A DNA stretch of 64,000 bases from Micromonospora sp. NBRC 110009 (GTDB taxonomy: Bacteria > Actinomycetota > Actinomycetes > Mycobacteriales > Micromonosporaceae): contig NZ_CP130427.1 of the NCBI RefSeq assembly GCF_030518795.1, positions 6,696,001 through 6,760,000 on the forward strand, read 5' to 3'. A program made the translations under genes and the position numbers. Below the pieces are notes generated by a model. The model was not told where the DNA came from. It worked only from the letters and a program-made list of their open reading frames with translations, and did not search any database. This document shows, one piece after another, positions 15,386 through 23,990 of this stretch (positions are counted from its first letter, which is position 1; every line of letters begins with the position of its first letter).

Positions 15386-17133
15386 ACCTGTTGAAGACCA
15401 AGAAGAAGAGCGCCGCGGCCGTGGAGGGCATGCCCTCCCCGGCTGCCGTGCAAGTCACCCCTTCGCACGTGCAGGTCGGCGACGGCTACGCCGCCACCTA
15501 CGCCGTCTGCGGCTACCCGGCCGAGGTCGGCCCCGCCTGGTTGGATCCGCTGCTGTCCTACCCCGGTCGCGTCGACGTCGCCGTGCACCTGGAGCCCGTT
15601 GCGGCTCAGCTTGCCGCGCCGATGCTCAACCGCCAACGCGCCCGCCTCGAATCCTCGCGCCGCCTCGACGCTGACCAGGGACGGCTGGGTGATCCGATGG
15701 TGGAGGCGGCAGCGGCCGACGCCGCGGACCTGGCCGAGCGGGTCGCCCGCGGGGCGGCGAAGCTGTTCGAGGTCGGCATCTACGTCACCATCCACGCCCG
15801 CACCCTCGACGAACTTGCCACGGTTACCGCGGGCGTGAAGTCCGCCGCCGCCGGCGTGCTCCTGGACTTGCAGCCGGCGACGTTCCGGCACCAGCAGGGC
15901 TGGGTCTCCACGTTGCCGGTCGGCGTGGATCCGCTGCGGATGCGCCGGATCCTCGACACCACCGCCCTCGCGGCGGCGTTCCCCCTCGCGTCGGCGGACC
16001 TCGCCGCCCCGGCCCCCGGCGTCGTCGCCCCGCCCGAGGGCGTGCTGTATGGGCTCAACACCACCAGTAATGGGGTGCTGGTCTGGAACCGGTGGGCGCA
16101 GGACAACCACAACAGCGTCGTGCTGGCCCGCTCCGGCGCCGGGAAGTCGTACTTCGTCAAGCTGGAAGTGCTGCGCAACCTGTACCAGGGCACTGCGGTG
16201 TCGGTCATCGACCCCGAGGACGAGTACGCGCCATTGGCCGAGCACGTCGGGGGCACTGTCGTGCAGCTCGGCCAGCCAGGCGTCCGCATCAACCCCCTCG
16301 ATCTGCCCGCCGACAATCGGCCCGACACCCTCACCCGCCGCGGCCTGTTCCTGCACACGCTGATCTCGGTCATGCTCGGGGTGGCACCGCCGCCGGCCGA
16401 ACGAGCCGCCCTCGATCGGGCCATCACCGCCACCTACCACCAGGCGGGGATCAACGGCGACCCCGCAACCTGGACCAAACCCGCACCGCTGCTGCGCGAC
16501 CTGGCCGAGGTGCTGGCCGCCGACAGTGACCCGGCCGCCGGGCAGCTCGCCGCGCGGCTCGCCCCGTGGACGGTGGGGAACTTCGCCAGCCTGTTCGACG
16601 GGCCGACCACCACCACCCCTGAGGGGCACCTGGTGGTGTGGTCGCTGCGGCACCTGCCCGACGAGCTGCGCACCGTGGGCACGTTGCTGGCCCTCGACTC
16701 GATCTGGTCGAGCATCGACACACTAGCCGCGGGCGGGCGCCGGCGGCGGCAGCTGGTCGTGGTGGACGAGGCGTGGCTGCTGATGCGCGACGGCGAAGGC
16801 AGCCGGTTCCTGTTTCGGATGGCGAAGGCTGCCCGCAAGCGGGCGGCGGGTCTGTGTGTGGTCACCCAGGACGCGGCCGACGTGCTGTCGACCGACCTGG
16901 GCCTGGCTGTGGTGTCCAACGCCGCGACCCAGGTGCTGATGCGGCAGAGCACGCAGTCCATCGACGCGGTGTCGGAGGCGTTCAGCCTGACCGCCGGGGA
17001 GTCGCGGCTGCTGCTGTCGGCGCCGCGCGGTGAGGGCCTGCTGGTTGCCGGCCGGAGCCGGATTCCGTTCCGCGCTGTCGGGTCGGCCGCCGAGCACACG
17101 ATCGCCGTGACCGGGATCGGGGAGGCCGAGTGA
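15382..17133 (+). CDS. VirB4-like type IV secretion ATPase
   Basis: 583 aa. The GTG start overlaps the preceding stop. The N-terminal ~220 residues form the membrane-proximal VirB4 domain (GYAATYAVCGYPAEVGPAW; FRHQQGWVSTLPVG). Walker A is ARSGAGKSYFVK at about residues 249-260, followed by SVIDPEDEYAPLA, a typical VirB4 element. Walker B is LVVVDEAWLLM near 457, with FRMAKAARKRAAGLCVVTQD after it. It powers pilus assembly and substrate transfer. The region between the two Walker motifs is shorter than in proteobacterial VirB4 (~800 aa), as is usual in actinobacterial systems. The following gene starts within the stop codon (TGATG). Confidence 0.88.
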   Translation: MNLLKTKKKSAAAVEGMPSPAAVQVTPSHVQVGDGYAATYAVCGYPAEVGPAWLDPLLSYPGRVDVAVHLEPVAAQLAAPMLNRQRARLESSRRLDADQGRLGDPMVEAAAADAADLAERVARGAAKLFEVGIYVTIHARTLDELATVTAGVKSAAAGVLLDLQPATFRHQQGWVSTLPVGVDPLRMRRILDTTALAAAFPLASADLAAPAPGVVAPPEGVLYGLNTTSNGVLVWNRWAQDNHNSVVLARSGAGKSYFVKLEVLRNLYQGTAVSVIDPEDEYAPLAEHVGGTVVQLGQPGVRINPLDLPADNRPDTLTRRGLFLHTLISVMLGVAPPPAERAALDRAITATYHQAGINGDPATWTKPAPLLRDLAEVLAADSDPAAGQLAARLAPWTVGNFASLFDGPTTTTPEGHLVVWSLRHLPDELRTVGTLLALDSIWSSIDTLAAGGRRRRQLVVVDEAWLLMRDGEGSRFLFRMAKAARKRAAGLCVVTQDAADVLSTDLGLAVVSNAATQVLMRQSTQSIDAVSEAFSLTAGESRLLLSAPRGEGLLVAGRSRIPFRAVGSAAEHTIAVTGIGEAE

Positions 17134-19598
17134 TGACCCACCCGACCTGGCCCGAAGGTGTCTGGCACTGGATCGTTGGCCGGCCATGGCTCGGCGTCCT
17201 CGCCGCCACAGGCCTCGTCGGCGCGGTGTTCGCCCACCACCAGCTACTCGCCTGGCGGCACAAGCGACTCATGACCGACGCACGGTGGCTGACCATCGCC
17301 GCCCCGCCGGAGGTCACCAAGGAAGCAGCCGCCGCGTTCTGGACCACGCTCGTCGGCGTGCTAACTCCGCCGGGGTGGCGGCTCCAGCTCTACGGCTACC
17401 CGCACGTCGCGTGGGAGTACACCTGGACCGGCCGCGCCCTCACCATCCGGATGTGCGTGCCCGGCATAGTGCCGGCCGGCGCGGTCGAAGCTGCCGTCCA
17501 CGCCGCCTGGCCCGCCGCGACCATGACAATCGTCGAAGCCGCCGCCCCGATCCCACTGACTGTGGGTGAGGAGGTGGGTGGGGCGCACTGGCCGCAGCAC
17601 ACCGACGGGCTGCCGCTGCGCAGCGAGCACGACGCCGATCCGCTGCGGGCGCTGCTCGCCGCCGGCGCCGAGGTACGCGACCGCGAACACGCGTGCGTGC
17701 AGATCCTCGCCCGCCCGGCCTCCGCCCGCCGGGTCCGGGCGGCCAGACGGGCGGCGGCCACCAGTACGCATCCGCACGGGCGGCCCGATGTGGCCGCCCG
17801 CGCCGTCTCCGGCGCGGCGCGGCTAGCCATCGAACCCCTCCTGTGGCTGCTCGACGTGTTCACGCCCGGCCCGTCTCCCCGGCCGCGCAGCTCGGCACAA
17901 GGCACGTCGGTGCGGGCGGCCGAGCGGGACCCGGTGGCCCGCGCCGACGCGCGCACGGTCGTGGACAAGGCCGTGCGGGTGCCGCACTTCGAGATCGCGC
18001 TCCGGTTCGCGGTGGCCGCCGACGCGGACAAGACACCACCGGACCCGCAGCGGGCCGGACAGGTCCGCTCACGCCTGCTCGGGATGCGGCACACCATCGC
18101 TGCGGCCGCCGCGATGTACACCGGTCCGAACCGGCTGCGGGGCATGAAAATGCCGCATCCGGTCGCCACGCTCGCTGGGCGACGGCTGCGGCGCGGGTTC
18201 CTGGCCACCGTGCCGGAACTCGCCGCGCTAGCGGCGCTGCCGCAAGACCTCGCCGTGCCGGGCCTGGACCGGGCGCGGGCCAAGGCCGTGCCAGCACCGG
18301 TGCAGGTACCCTCCGGCGGGCGAGGCGTGAAGGTGCTGGGCCGGTCGCAGATCGGCCGCCACAGCGTCGGCCTGAACGTGACCGATGCCCGGCAGCACGT
18401 GCACGTGGTCGGCAAGACCGGCGTCGGCAAGAGCACACTGCTGCTGAACATGATCCTCGGCGACATCAAAGCCGGCCGCGGGACGGTGGTCATCGACCCG
18501 CGCGGGGACCTGATCACCGACATCCTCGACCGCCTCCCCGCCTCCCACGCCAACAAGATCGTGATCATCGACCCGGACCAGGACAACCCGGGCCGCTTCA
18601 ACCCCCTCGACGACCAGGGCGACCCCCACCTGGCAGTGGACAACCTGGTCGGGATCTTCGCGAAGATCTTCCAAGGGCAGTGGGGGCCCCGCATGGACGA
18701 CACCATGCGGGTGGCGTGTCTGACGCTGATGCGGCACGCCAAACCCACCCTGAGCCTGGTCCCGTCGCTGCTGCAGGACCGGGAGTTCCGGGCCAGGTTC
18801 ACCCACGGCCTAGACGACCCGGACGGGCTCGGCGGGTTCTGGCTCTGGTACGACGGCATCAACGAGCAGTTCCGCGGCCAAGTCATCGCCCCGGTCCTCG
18901 CACGGTTGCGGGCGTTCCTGCTGCGCGACTTCGTCAAGAGCGTGATCGGCAACGCCCACTCGTCGTTCGACATGGGCACCGTGCTCGACGGCGGAGTCCT
19001 ACTCTGCCGGCTACCCAAGGGCATCCTCGGGGAGGAGACCAGCCGGATTCTCGGCTCGCTGATCGTCGCCCGGGTGTGGCAGGCCGCCATCGCCCGCGCC
19101 ACCATCCCCGAACACCAGCGAAAAGACGCCTGCCTATACGTCGACGAGTGCCAGAACTTCCTCACCTTGCCGGGCAGCGTCGGGGACATGCTGGCCGAGG
19201 CCCGCGGGTTCCGCCTCGGGCTGGTCCTCGCGCACCAGGACCTCGCTCAGCTGCCCAGGGACGTCGCCGCGGCGGTGTCGGCTAACGCCCGGTCGAAGCT
19301 GTTCTTCACCGTCGACCCGGCCGACGCGCGGGAGCTGTCCCGGCACACCAAACCCGAGTTGGACGAGCACGACCTCGCCCACCTCGACGTCTACACCGCC
19401 GCCGCCCGGCTGCTGGTCGGCAACCGGGAACTACCGAGCTTCACGTTCGTGACCAACCCGCCGGCGCCGGTCGTGGGTGAGGCGACCGCGATCCGGCAGG
19501 CGTGCGCCGCCGCCCACAGCGGCACGAACGGTGAGCCGCCGATGCAGCAGCTCGCCCGCACGGCGATGAAGCGGCGCATGACCGCACCCGACCGCTGA
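17133..19598 (+). CDS. VirD4/TraG-like coupling ATPase
   Basis: 821 aa. A membrane helix near the N-terminus (WLGVLAATGLVGAVFAHHQL), then a ~390-residue domain specific to actinobacterial elements, then the motor: Walker A VVGKTGVGKSTLLLNMI near residue 424, TVVIDPRGDLITDIL, KIVIIDPDQDNPGRFNPLD, Walker B CLYVDECQNFLTL near 664, and VLAHQDLAQLPRDV (sensor segment). This is the type IV coupling protein that brings DNA to the secretion channel. It starts inside the VirB4 stop codon. The track-like N-terminal extension is larger than in VirD4 of Gram-negatives. A hairpin (19637-19685) follows and probably ends the operon. Confidence 0.85.
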   Translation: MTHPTWPEGVWHWIVGRPWLGVLAATGLVGAVFAHHQLLAWRHKRLMTDARWLTIAAPPEVTKEAAAAFWTTLVGVLTPPGWRLQLYGYPHVAWEYTWTGRALTIRMCVPGIVPAGAVEAAVHAAWPAATMTIVEAAAPIPLTVGEEVGGAHWPQHTDGLPLRSEHDADPLRALLAAGAEVRDREHACVQILARPASARRVRAARRAAATSTHPHGRPDVAARAVSGAARLAIEPLLWLLDVFTPGPSPRPRSSAQGTSVRAAERDPVARADARTVVDKAVRVPHFEIALRFAVAADADKTPPDPQRAGQVRSRLLGMRHTIAAAAAMYTGPNRLRGMKMPHPVATLAGRRLRRGFLATVPELAALAALPQDLAVPGLDRARAKAVPAPVQVPSGGRGVKVLGRSQIGRHSVGLNVTDARQHVHVVGKTGVGKSTLLLNMILGDIKAGRGTVVIDPRGDLITDILDRLPASHANKIVIIDPDQDNPGRFNPLDDQGDPHLAVDNLVGIFAKIFQGQWGPRMDDTMRVACLTLMRHAKPTLSLVPSLLQDREFRARFTHGLDDPDGLGGFWLWYDGINEQFRGQVIAPVLARLRAFLLRDFVKSVIGNAHSSFDMGTVLDGGVLLCRLPKGILGEETSRILGSLIVARVWQAAIARATIPEHQRKDACLYVDECQNFLTLPGSVGDMLAEARGFRLGLVLAHQDLAQLPRDVAAAVSANARSKLFFTVDPADARELSRHTKPELDEHDLAHLDVYTAAARLLVGNRELPSFTFVTNPPAPVVGEATAIRQACAAAHSGTNGEPPMQQLARTAMKRRMTAPDR

Positions 19599-19636
19599 GG
19601 GTCGGCTCGTTCGAGGGCTCGGCTGGGTGCGGCACA

Positions 19637-19685
19637 GGGGGCTCGTTTGGGGGTGTCCGCGAAACGAGGCCCCACACGAGCCCCC
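19637..19685. terminator. Long hairpin after the coupling-protein gene
   Basis: GGGGGCTCGT (19637-19646) pairs perfectly with ACGAGCCCCC (19676-19685); a weaker inner pairing of GGGG with CCCC is possible in the 29-base loop. It lies 39 bases after the stop of the coupling-protein gene and ~120 bases before the next start, so a terminator or attenuator is likely; an oriT-type inverted repeat is an alternative because this is a transfer region. Confidence 0.55.
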
Positions 19686-19802
19686 TCCATCCGGCCTGTC
19701 AGGTGCCTGAGCTGCCCAAACCCGCCAGCCGACAGCACCGAAGCCAAGATCAACCTATCCAGACTCCCTACGGGACTCTCTCTCCACAGGGGTGAACCGC
19801 CT

Positions 19803-20654
19803 ATGCCGCAATCACGTACAGCCGGCCTGCTGGCCATCTACCCCCACATCACCAGCCGCGACCGCCTGCTGCTCCAACTCCTGGACGACCACCACGTTTT
19901 CACCACCGACCAGATCCACCGCATGCTGTTCCACGCCCGCCGGACCTGTCAGATCCGGCTCGGCGAGCTGGCCGCCCTGGGCCTGCTGGACCGGTTCCGG
20001 TTCGCCCGCGACGGCGGCGGCAGCCAACCGTGGCACTGGACGCTCGGCCACAACGGGCACCGATTCCAAGCCGCGGCCCACAACCGGCCCGAACCCACCG
20101 CACGGGCGAGCCGCCAGACCGTGCAGCGGCTGTCGGCCAACCCGCACCTGACCCACCTGCTCACCGTCAACGAGTTCTTCGTCCGGCTCACCGCCCACGC
20201 CCGCCAGCACCCCGAGGCGCGGCTGGACCGGTGGTGGTCCGAGTCGCTGACCACCAAGCAGTACCGGACCGTCACCGCCGACGGGCACGGCCTGTGGAGC
20301 GTCGCCGACACCACGGTCGGGTTCTTCCTCGAAGCCGACACCGGCACCGAACCCCTCAGCCGGGTGGTGGCCAAGCCCGACCGGTACACGCAGGTGATCC
20401 GACGCGGCGGCCCCCGATACCCGGTGCTGTTCTGGCTCCACAGCGAGCAACGCGAAGAACACCTCCACCGGCTCCTACGCGGCCGGCCCGGCGACGTCCC
20501 GGCCGCGACCGCCACCCACCACAACGACCCCGCCGACGCAGTCTGGCTCCCGGCCGGCGCCACCGGCCGGGTCCGGCTGGCCGAGCTGCCCAGCGACCAC
20601 GGCCAGCCGGTAGCGGACAACCCCAACTACGACGACGGCGTCTTCGTGCTCTGA
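19803..20654 (+). CDS. Replication-relaxation family protein
   Basis: 283 aa. A winged-helix N-terminus (SRDRLLLQLLDDHHVFTTDQ, then RTCQIRLGELAALGLLDRF) is followed by an acidic/aromatic catalytic-like region (LTVNEFFVRLTAHARQH ... RWWSESLTTKQY ... ADTTVGFFLEADTGTEPLSR, then KPDRYTQVIRRG and PVLFWLHSEQREEHL). This order matches the Replic_Relax (replication-relaxation) family found beside conjugation genes in actinobacteria, thought to act at the origin of transfer or replication. It may stand in for the missing classical relaxase. Start chosen at 19803, with AGGGGTG about 10 bases upstream. Confidence 0.75.
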   Translation: MPQSRTAGLLAIYPHITSRDRLLLQLLDDHHVFTTDQIHRMLFHARRTCQIRLGELAALGLLDRFRFARDGGGSQPWHWTLGHNGHRFQAAAHNRPEPTARASRQTVQRLSANPHLTHLLTVNEFFVRLTAHARQHPEARLDRWWSESLTTKQYRTVTADGHGLWSVADTTVGFFLEADTGTEPLSRVVAKPDRYTQVIRRGGPRYPVLFWLHSEQREEHLHRLLRGRPGDVPAATATHHNDPADAVWLPAGATGRVRLAELPSDHGQPVADNPNYDDGVFVL

Positions 20655-20962
20655 CAGCGCCTGACAGCCGCACAGGCGATCGGATCGGCGCAGGTCAGAG
20701 ACGTGATCCTTGTTCCTGACAGGGGCGGTGCTGTCAGGTCACGAAGCTACGGTGCAGCTTCTTCTATCTGCTCGCACCGCCACCCGTCTGCCGCTCCCGG
20801 GTCTGCCCGCGCCAGCGGGATCACCCACAGCCCACCCCTTCGGTCGGCTCGTGATCCACGCCGCGCGCCCTTCGAGGCAGGTAGCCGGCTCAGACGCCGC
20901 GCTTCGGTGACACCACCGCGCATCCACCCGTGCCCACCCATTCAGGAAGGGAGCACCCTGCC
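20655..20962. repeat. Intergenic region with CTGACAG/CTGTCAG repeats
   Basis: 308 bases without a gene. The heptamer CTGACAG occurs at 20651-20657 (overlapping the preceding stop), 20661-20667 and 20716-20722, and its inverse CTGTCAG at 20731-20737. The last two form a hairpin CCTGACAG / CTGTCAGG with an 8-base loop (20715-20738). The cluster next to a replication-relaxation gene is suggestive of a protein-binding or nicking site, but this is only inferred. The next gene has a strong AGGAAGGGAG ribosome-binding site at 20944-20953. Confidence 0.5.
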
Positions 20963-21652
20963 ATGTTCAAGCCCAGGCAGCTCACCATCCGCGTTGTCAC
21001 CGTCTGCTTCGCCCCCAGCGATGACATGGACTGGTTCGCCGCCTCCGAGAAGGTCAACGACTTGCTGCACGTCAACGGCACCCCGACCCGCCGCTACCAC
21101 GTCCGCCACCGCCCCCTGATCGGCTGGCTGACCCGCTACTTCCGCTACCACCTGCTCCACACTGCCCGCCGGTTCGGCGCGATCACCATGGCCGCCGGAG
21201 GCCGCAAAGGTCGCCTCGACCTGACCGGCACCGCCGCCAATGCCGCCGAACGTGCCGCCCGGCGCTGGCACGCGTGGAACACCCACATTGCTGCGACAAC
21301 CCGCCCGGCCCGCATGTGGGAGGACTACCTCGCCCAGCACCACGCCGACCCCAACAAGGTCAGCCTCGCCGAGGCCCGCCGCCGCTTCGAACAGCAACCC
21401 CGCGTCCTGGCGATGCTCGCCCACTCCTTCGACCCCTACGAACTGTCCGTCTACCAGGCGGGCGAAGCCACCTACACGGGGCTGTACTGGCGCATCGCCC
21501 TGATCGGCGATGCGCTGATCACCACCGACGGCCGCCTCCTCCTCTCGGCCAGCGACTCCGTGGCTGACCGGTTCCGCTTCCTCAACGAGGCATGCGCCTA
21601 CCTGCGCAACCTGCACCGCAGCACACGACTGTGCGCCGTCGCCATCGCCTAA
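20963..21652 (+). CDS. Conserved-type accessory protein of the transfer region, unknown function
   Basis: 229 aa, soluble, no signal peptide. It begins MFKPRQLTIRVVTVCFAPSD and contains a basic, helix-rich centre (RYFRYHLLHTARRFGAITM; NAAERAARRWHAWNTHIA) and a C-terminal beta/alpha part (YQAGEATYTGLYWRIALIGD). No family recognised. The start is supported by the strong AGGAAGGGAG sequence about 10 bases upstream. It is followed after 17 bases by a near-perfect hairpin, so it is probably a single-gene transcription unit within the accessory block of the element. Confidence 0.7.
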   Translation: MFKPRQLTIRVVTVCFAPSDDMDWFAASEKVNDLLHVNGTPTRRYHVRHRPLIGWLTRYFRYHLLHTARRFGAITMAAGGRKGRLDLTGTAANAAERAARRWHAWNTHIAATTRPARMWEDYLAQHHADPNKVSLAEARRRFEQQPRVLAMLAHSFDPYELSVYQAGEATYTGLYWRIALIGDALITTDGRLLLSASDSVADRFRFLNEACAYLRNLHRSTRLCAVAIA

Positions 21653-21669
21653 CCCCCATCGCCTGAACA

Positions 21670-21709
21670 CCGAAGGCCGGTCGCAGCCCCGCTGCGACCG
21701 GTCCTTCGG
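21670..21709. terminator. Hairpin terminator, 17-bp stem with one bulge
   Basis: The arm at 21670-21686 (begins CCGAAGG, ends GTCGCAG) pairs with 21692-21709 (begins CTGCGACC, ends CCTTCGG); one bulged base and a 5-base loop. It sits 17 bases after a stop codon and has no T-run. Confidence 0.75.
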
Positions 21710-21747
21710 CATGCCCACAACCCCGCCCGCCCGCAAAGGAGATCCCG

Positions 21748-22479
21748 ATGTTCCTGACAGATCCCGCCCTACGGCGCATCGCCGCCGATACCAACGACGT
21801 CCTGCCCGAGCACCTGTGGCGCCACGACACCGCCACCCTCGACGCCCTCGGCGACCTCGCCCGCGTCCTGCACAAGACCGCCCTCGGGTTCAACGACAGC
21901 ACGGCCACCCTCGACAAGTCCCTCACCCGGCTGAGTGAGCTCGCCGAGGCAGCCCACCAGCAGCTGGCCGCACGCGCCGACCTGCACATGACCGGCTACC
22001 ACCAAGCCCTCACCGATGCACTCGCCGCCCGCGAGCGGCACATCGTCCTCGGAACCATGCTCATCACGGCCTACCGCGGCTGGCGCAACCACCGACCGCT
22101 CGACCCCGGCGACGAGCGGCATCTGCTGCTGCAACCCGGCGACCCCTCGCGCGGCGTTGCCGTCCTACGCCAGCGGGAGCCGCACACCTGGCTGGTCTTC
22201 CCCGACACCGAAGCCGCCAGGGCCTTCGACATCCCCTACCCGGGCCGACTCGTCGGCGAGGTCACCCAAACCAACGCCGGCTGGACCCCGACCGCCTACA
22301 CCAACCTGCAGCATCGCCAGACCCAGCCCGGCCTGACCTACCCGCTGCCGGTCTGTGACGAGCTCGCCTCGGCCTGCCGGTCCCTGCTGCGCTGGTGGCA
22401 CCTCCGCCACTCCTACGCCTGGCGCAGCCGCACCCCCGGACAGCTCACCCCGGCCGAACTCGCCCACCTCGACGCCTAA
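21748..22479 (+). CDS. Accessory protein of the transfer region, unknown function
   Basis: 243 aa, soluble. The N-terminal half is helical and could form a coiled coil (LDALGDLARVLHKTALGFND; DKSLTRLSELAEAAHQQLAA), followed by a mixed domain with LVFPDTEAARAFDIPYPGRL and a Trp-rich helix RSLLRWWHLRHSYAW. No family recognised. An AAGGAGAT ribosome-binding site lies 7 bases before the ATG. It is placed between two other unassigned accessory genes, all in the same orientation as the transfer operon. Confidence 0.7.
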   Translation: MFLTDPALRRIAADTNDVLPEHLWRHDTATLDALGDLARVLHKTALGFNDSTATLDKSLTRLSELAEAAHQQLAARADLHMTGYHQALTDALAARERHIVLGTMLITAYRGWRNHRPLDPGDERHLLLQPGDPSRGVAVLRQREPHTWLVFPDTEAARAFDIPYPGRLVGEVTQTNAGWTPTAYTNLQHRQTQPGLTYPLPVCDELASACRSLLRWWHLRHSYAWRSRTPGQLTPAELAHLDA

Positions 22480-22702
22480 CTTTCCGCAGTCAGTAGCCGA
22501 CGATCTCCCACCGCCCCCGGCTACTCACCTTGGCGGCAGCACGCCGCCCCCAGGTCACCGGGCCGCAATCAGCAGCACCCAGCACGGCAGCGCACAGCTC
22601 CACGCGTCTGCCGTGCTGACCGCTGCCCGCGACCCGGCGCACCACCGCCCGACAGAACACCGCCGGGCGTTCCAACCCCAGTTCCCAAGGAGGGAATCGC
22701 AC

Positions 22703-23917
22703 ATGGAGGACCTGTCCCTGACGCCTGCCACGCAGGCCGTCCTCGACGCCCTGACCGAACTCGGCCGAGGAAACGTCCACGAACTGGCCGACAAGTCCGG
22801 CAAGGCCCGGTCGACCACCGACAAGGCGATCAAGACCCTCGCCGACGCCGGTGTGATCGTCGCGGTGGACACCGACGCCGACCCGGCCGACGGCACGCCC
22901 ACCCAGTGGACCCTCGCGGCCCGGGCGGAGGACCCCGCCGCTGCCCCGGACGACGTCGACCTCGGTGACGAGCGCACCTCCAACGCGGACGAAGCCGACC
23001 TCGCCGACCAGGACCTGGAGGATGCGGCCGACGAGTCAGGCACCGAGCGAACCGATCAGGCCGACGGCGGCGAGGTCGGGGCCGACCCGGACGAGGCCGG
23101 CGACGACGCGGAGGACGAGGCCGGCCAGACCGAAGACGGCGGCGAGGACACCGAGGACGAGGACAGCACGGGGCACGACGGGAGCCCCACCGTCACCGTC
23201 GTGCAGGCGACGCGTCCCGGGGACCGCAAGGTCATGGCCATCAAAGGCGTCCTGGCCGACTACGGCGACGACGGCGCGACCCTCGACGTGATCGTGGCGG
23301 AAAGCGGCATCGGTCGCCCGACCGCGACCCGCCTGCTCACCGCGATGGAGCAGGCCGACGCCGCCCGCCGCCTACCCGGCCTGCCGCAGCGGTGGATGCC
23401 GGGCCCCACCAAGGCCAGCGAGGTCGACCCCAATCCCGAGCCGCCCCGCTGCCCGCTGTGTCACCAGGTCATCCGTGGGCTGGCGAACGCGCCAAGCGCC
23501 TCGGCGGCCGTGCTGTCCCTCATCCGGTCTGACGGCACGCTGCACATCGTCGGCCCGGACGGTGAGACCCACGTCGTCACCCTGCCCACGCGCACCCGCG
23601 GGACGGGCGTCGCCAGGAGCGAGGGCCGGCGCGGCGACGGGACCGTCAACACCGACGGCAGCCAGCCGTTCGGCCGTGGCGAGCTGGAAAAGCTCACCCT
23701 CGACGTCCTGGCCGCCAACCCGGGCCGTGCGATGACCCCGCAGGACATTGCCACCGCGATCGGCGGGCAGCTCGACCGGACGGTCAGCTCCGGGGCGGTG
23801 CGCAACAACTGCACCAAGGCCGCCGCCGCCGGCCGCATCCTCCTGGTCTCCGACGCGCCGCTGACCTTCGCCCATCAGACGCCGGGCGACGACAGCCACA
23901 CCGCCGAGCAGTCCTGA
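22703..23917 (+). CDS. Winged-helix protein with long acidic linker
   Basis: 404 aa. Residues 1-60 are a winged helix (TQAVLDALTELGRGNVHELA, SGKARSTTDKAIKTLADAGV). A roughly 110-residue acidic linker follows, rich in Asp/Glu/Ala (DLADQDLEDAADESG; DEAGDDAEDEAGQTEDGGED). Then a second helix-turn-helix (IVAESGIGRPTATRLLTAME), a Cys pair (RCPLCHQVI) and a third winged-helix-like block near the C-terminus (LTLDVLAANPGRAMTPQDIA). The three DNA-binding-like modules on an acidic tether suggest a regulator or a nucleoid/partition protein of the element. The ATG at 22703 has an AAGGAGGG site upstream; the open frame to 22355 overlaps the previous gene and is rejected. Confidence 0.7.
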   Translation: MEDLSLTPATQAVLDALTELGRGNVHELADKSGKARSTTDKAIKTLADAGVIVAVDTDADPADGTPTQWTLAARAEDPAAAPDDVDLGDERTSNADEADLADQDLEDAADESGTERTDQADGGEVGADPDEAGDDAEDEAGQTEDGGEDTEDEDSTGHDGSPTVTVVQATRPGDRKVMAIKGVLADYGDDGATLDVIVAESGIGRPTATRLLTAMEQADAARRLPGLPQRWMPGPTKASEVDPNPEPPRCPLCHQVIRGLANAPSASAAVLSLIRSDGTLHIVGPDGETHVVTLPTRTRGTGVARSEGRRGDGTVNTDGSQPFGRGELEKLTLDVLAANPGRAMTPQDIATAIGGQLDRTVSSGAVRNNCTKAAAAGRILLVSDAPLTFAHQTPGDDSHTAEQS

Positions 23918-23937
23918 CCCCAGCAACCCCACCCCAT

Positions 23938-23970
23938 GCGGGGGCCGAGCCCGTTGGGCTCGGCCCCCGC
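23938..23970. terminator. Perfect 15-bp hairpin
   Basis: GCGGGGGCCGAGCCC pairs perfectly with GGGCTCGGCCCCCGC around a 3-base GTT loop, directly between two genes and 20 bases before the next start. It is very stable; a terminator or a 5'-leader structure for the DUF932 gene. Confidence 0.8.
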
Positions 23971-23990
23971 AGCATCGAGAGGAGCAACCC

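Noticed and set aside
15184..16653. 489-codon minus-strand frame opposite VirB4
   Set aside because: Antisense shadow; the plus-strand Walker motifs are decisive.
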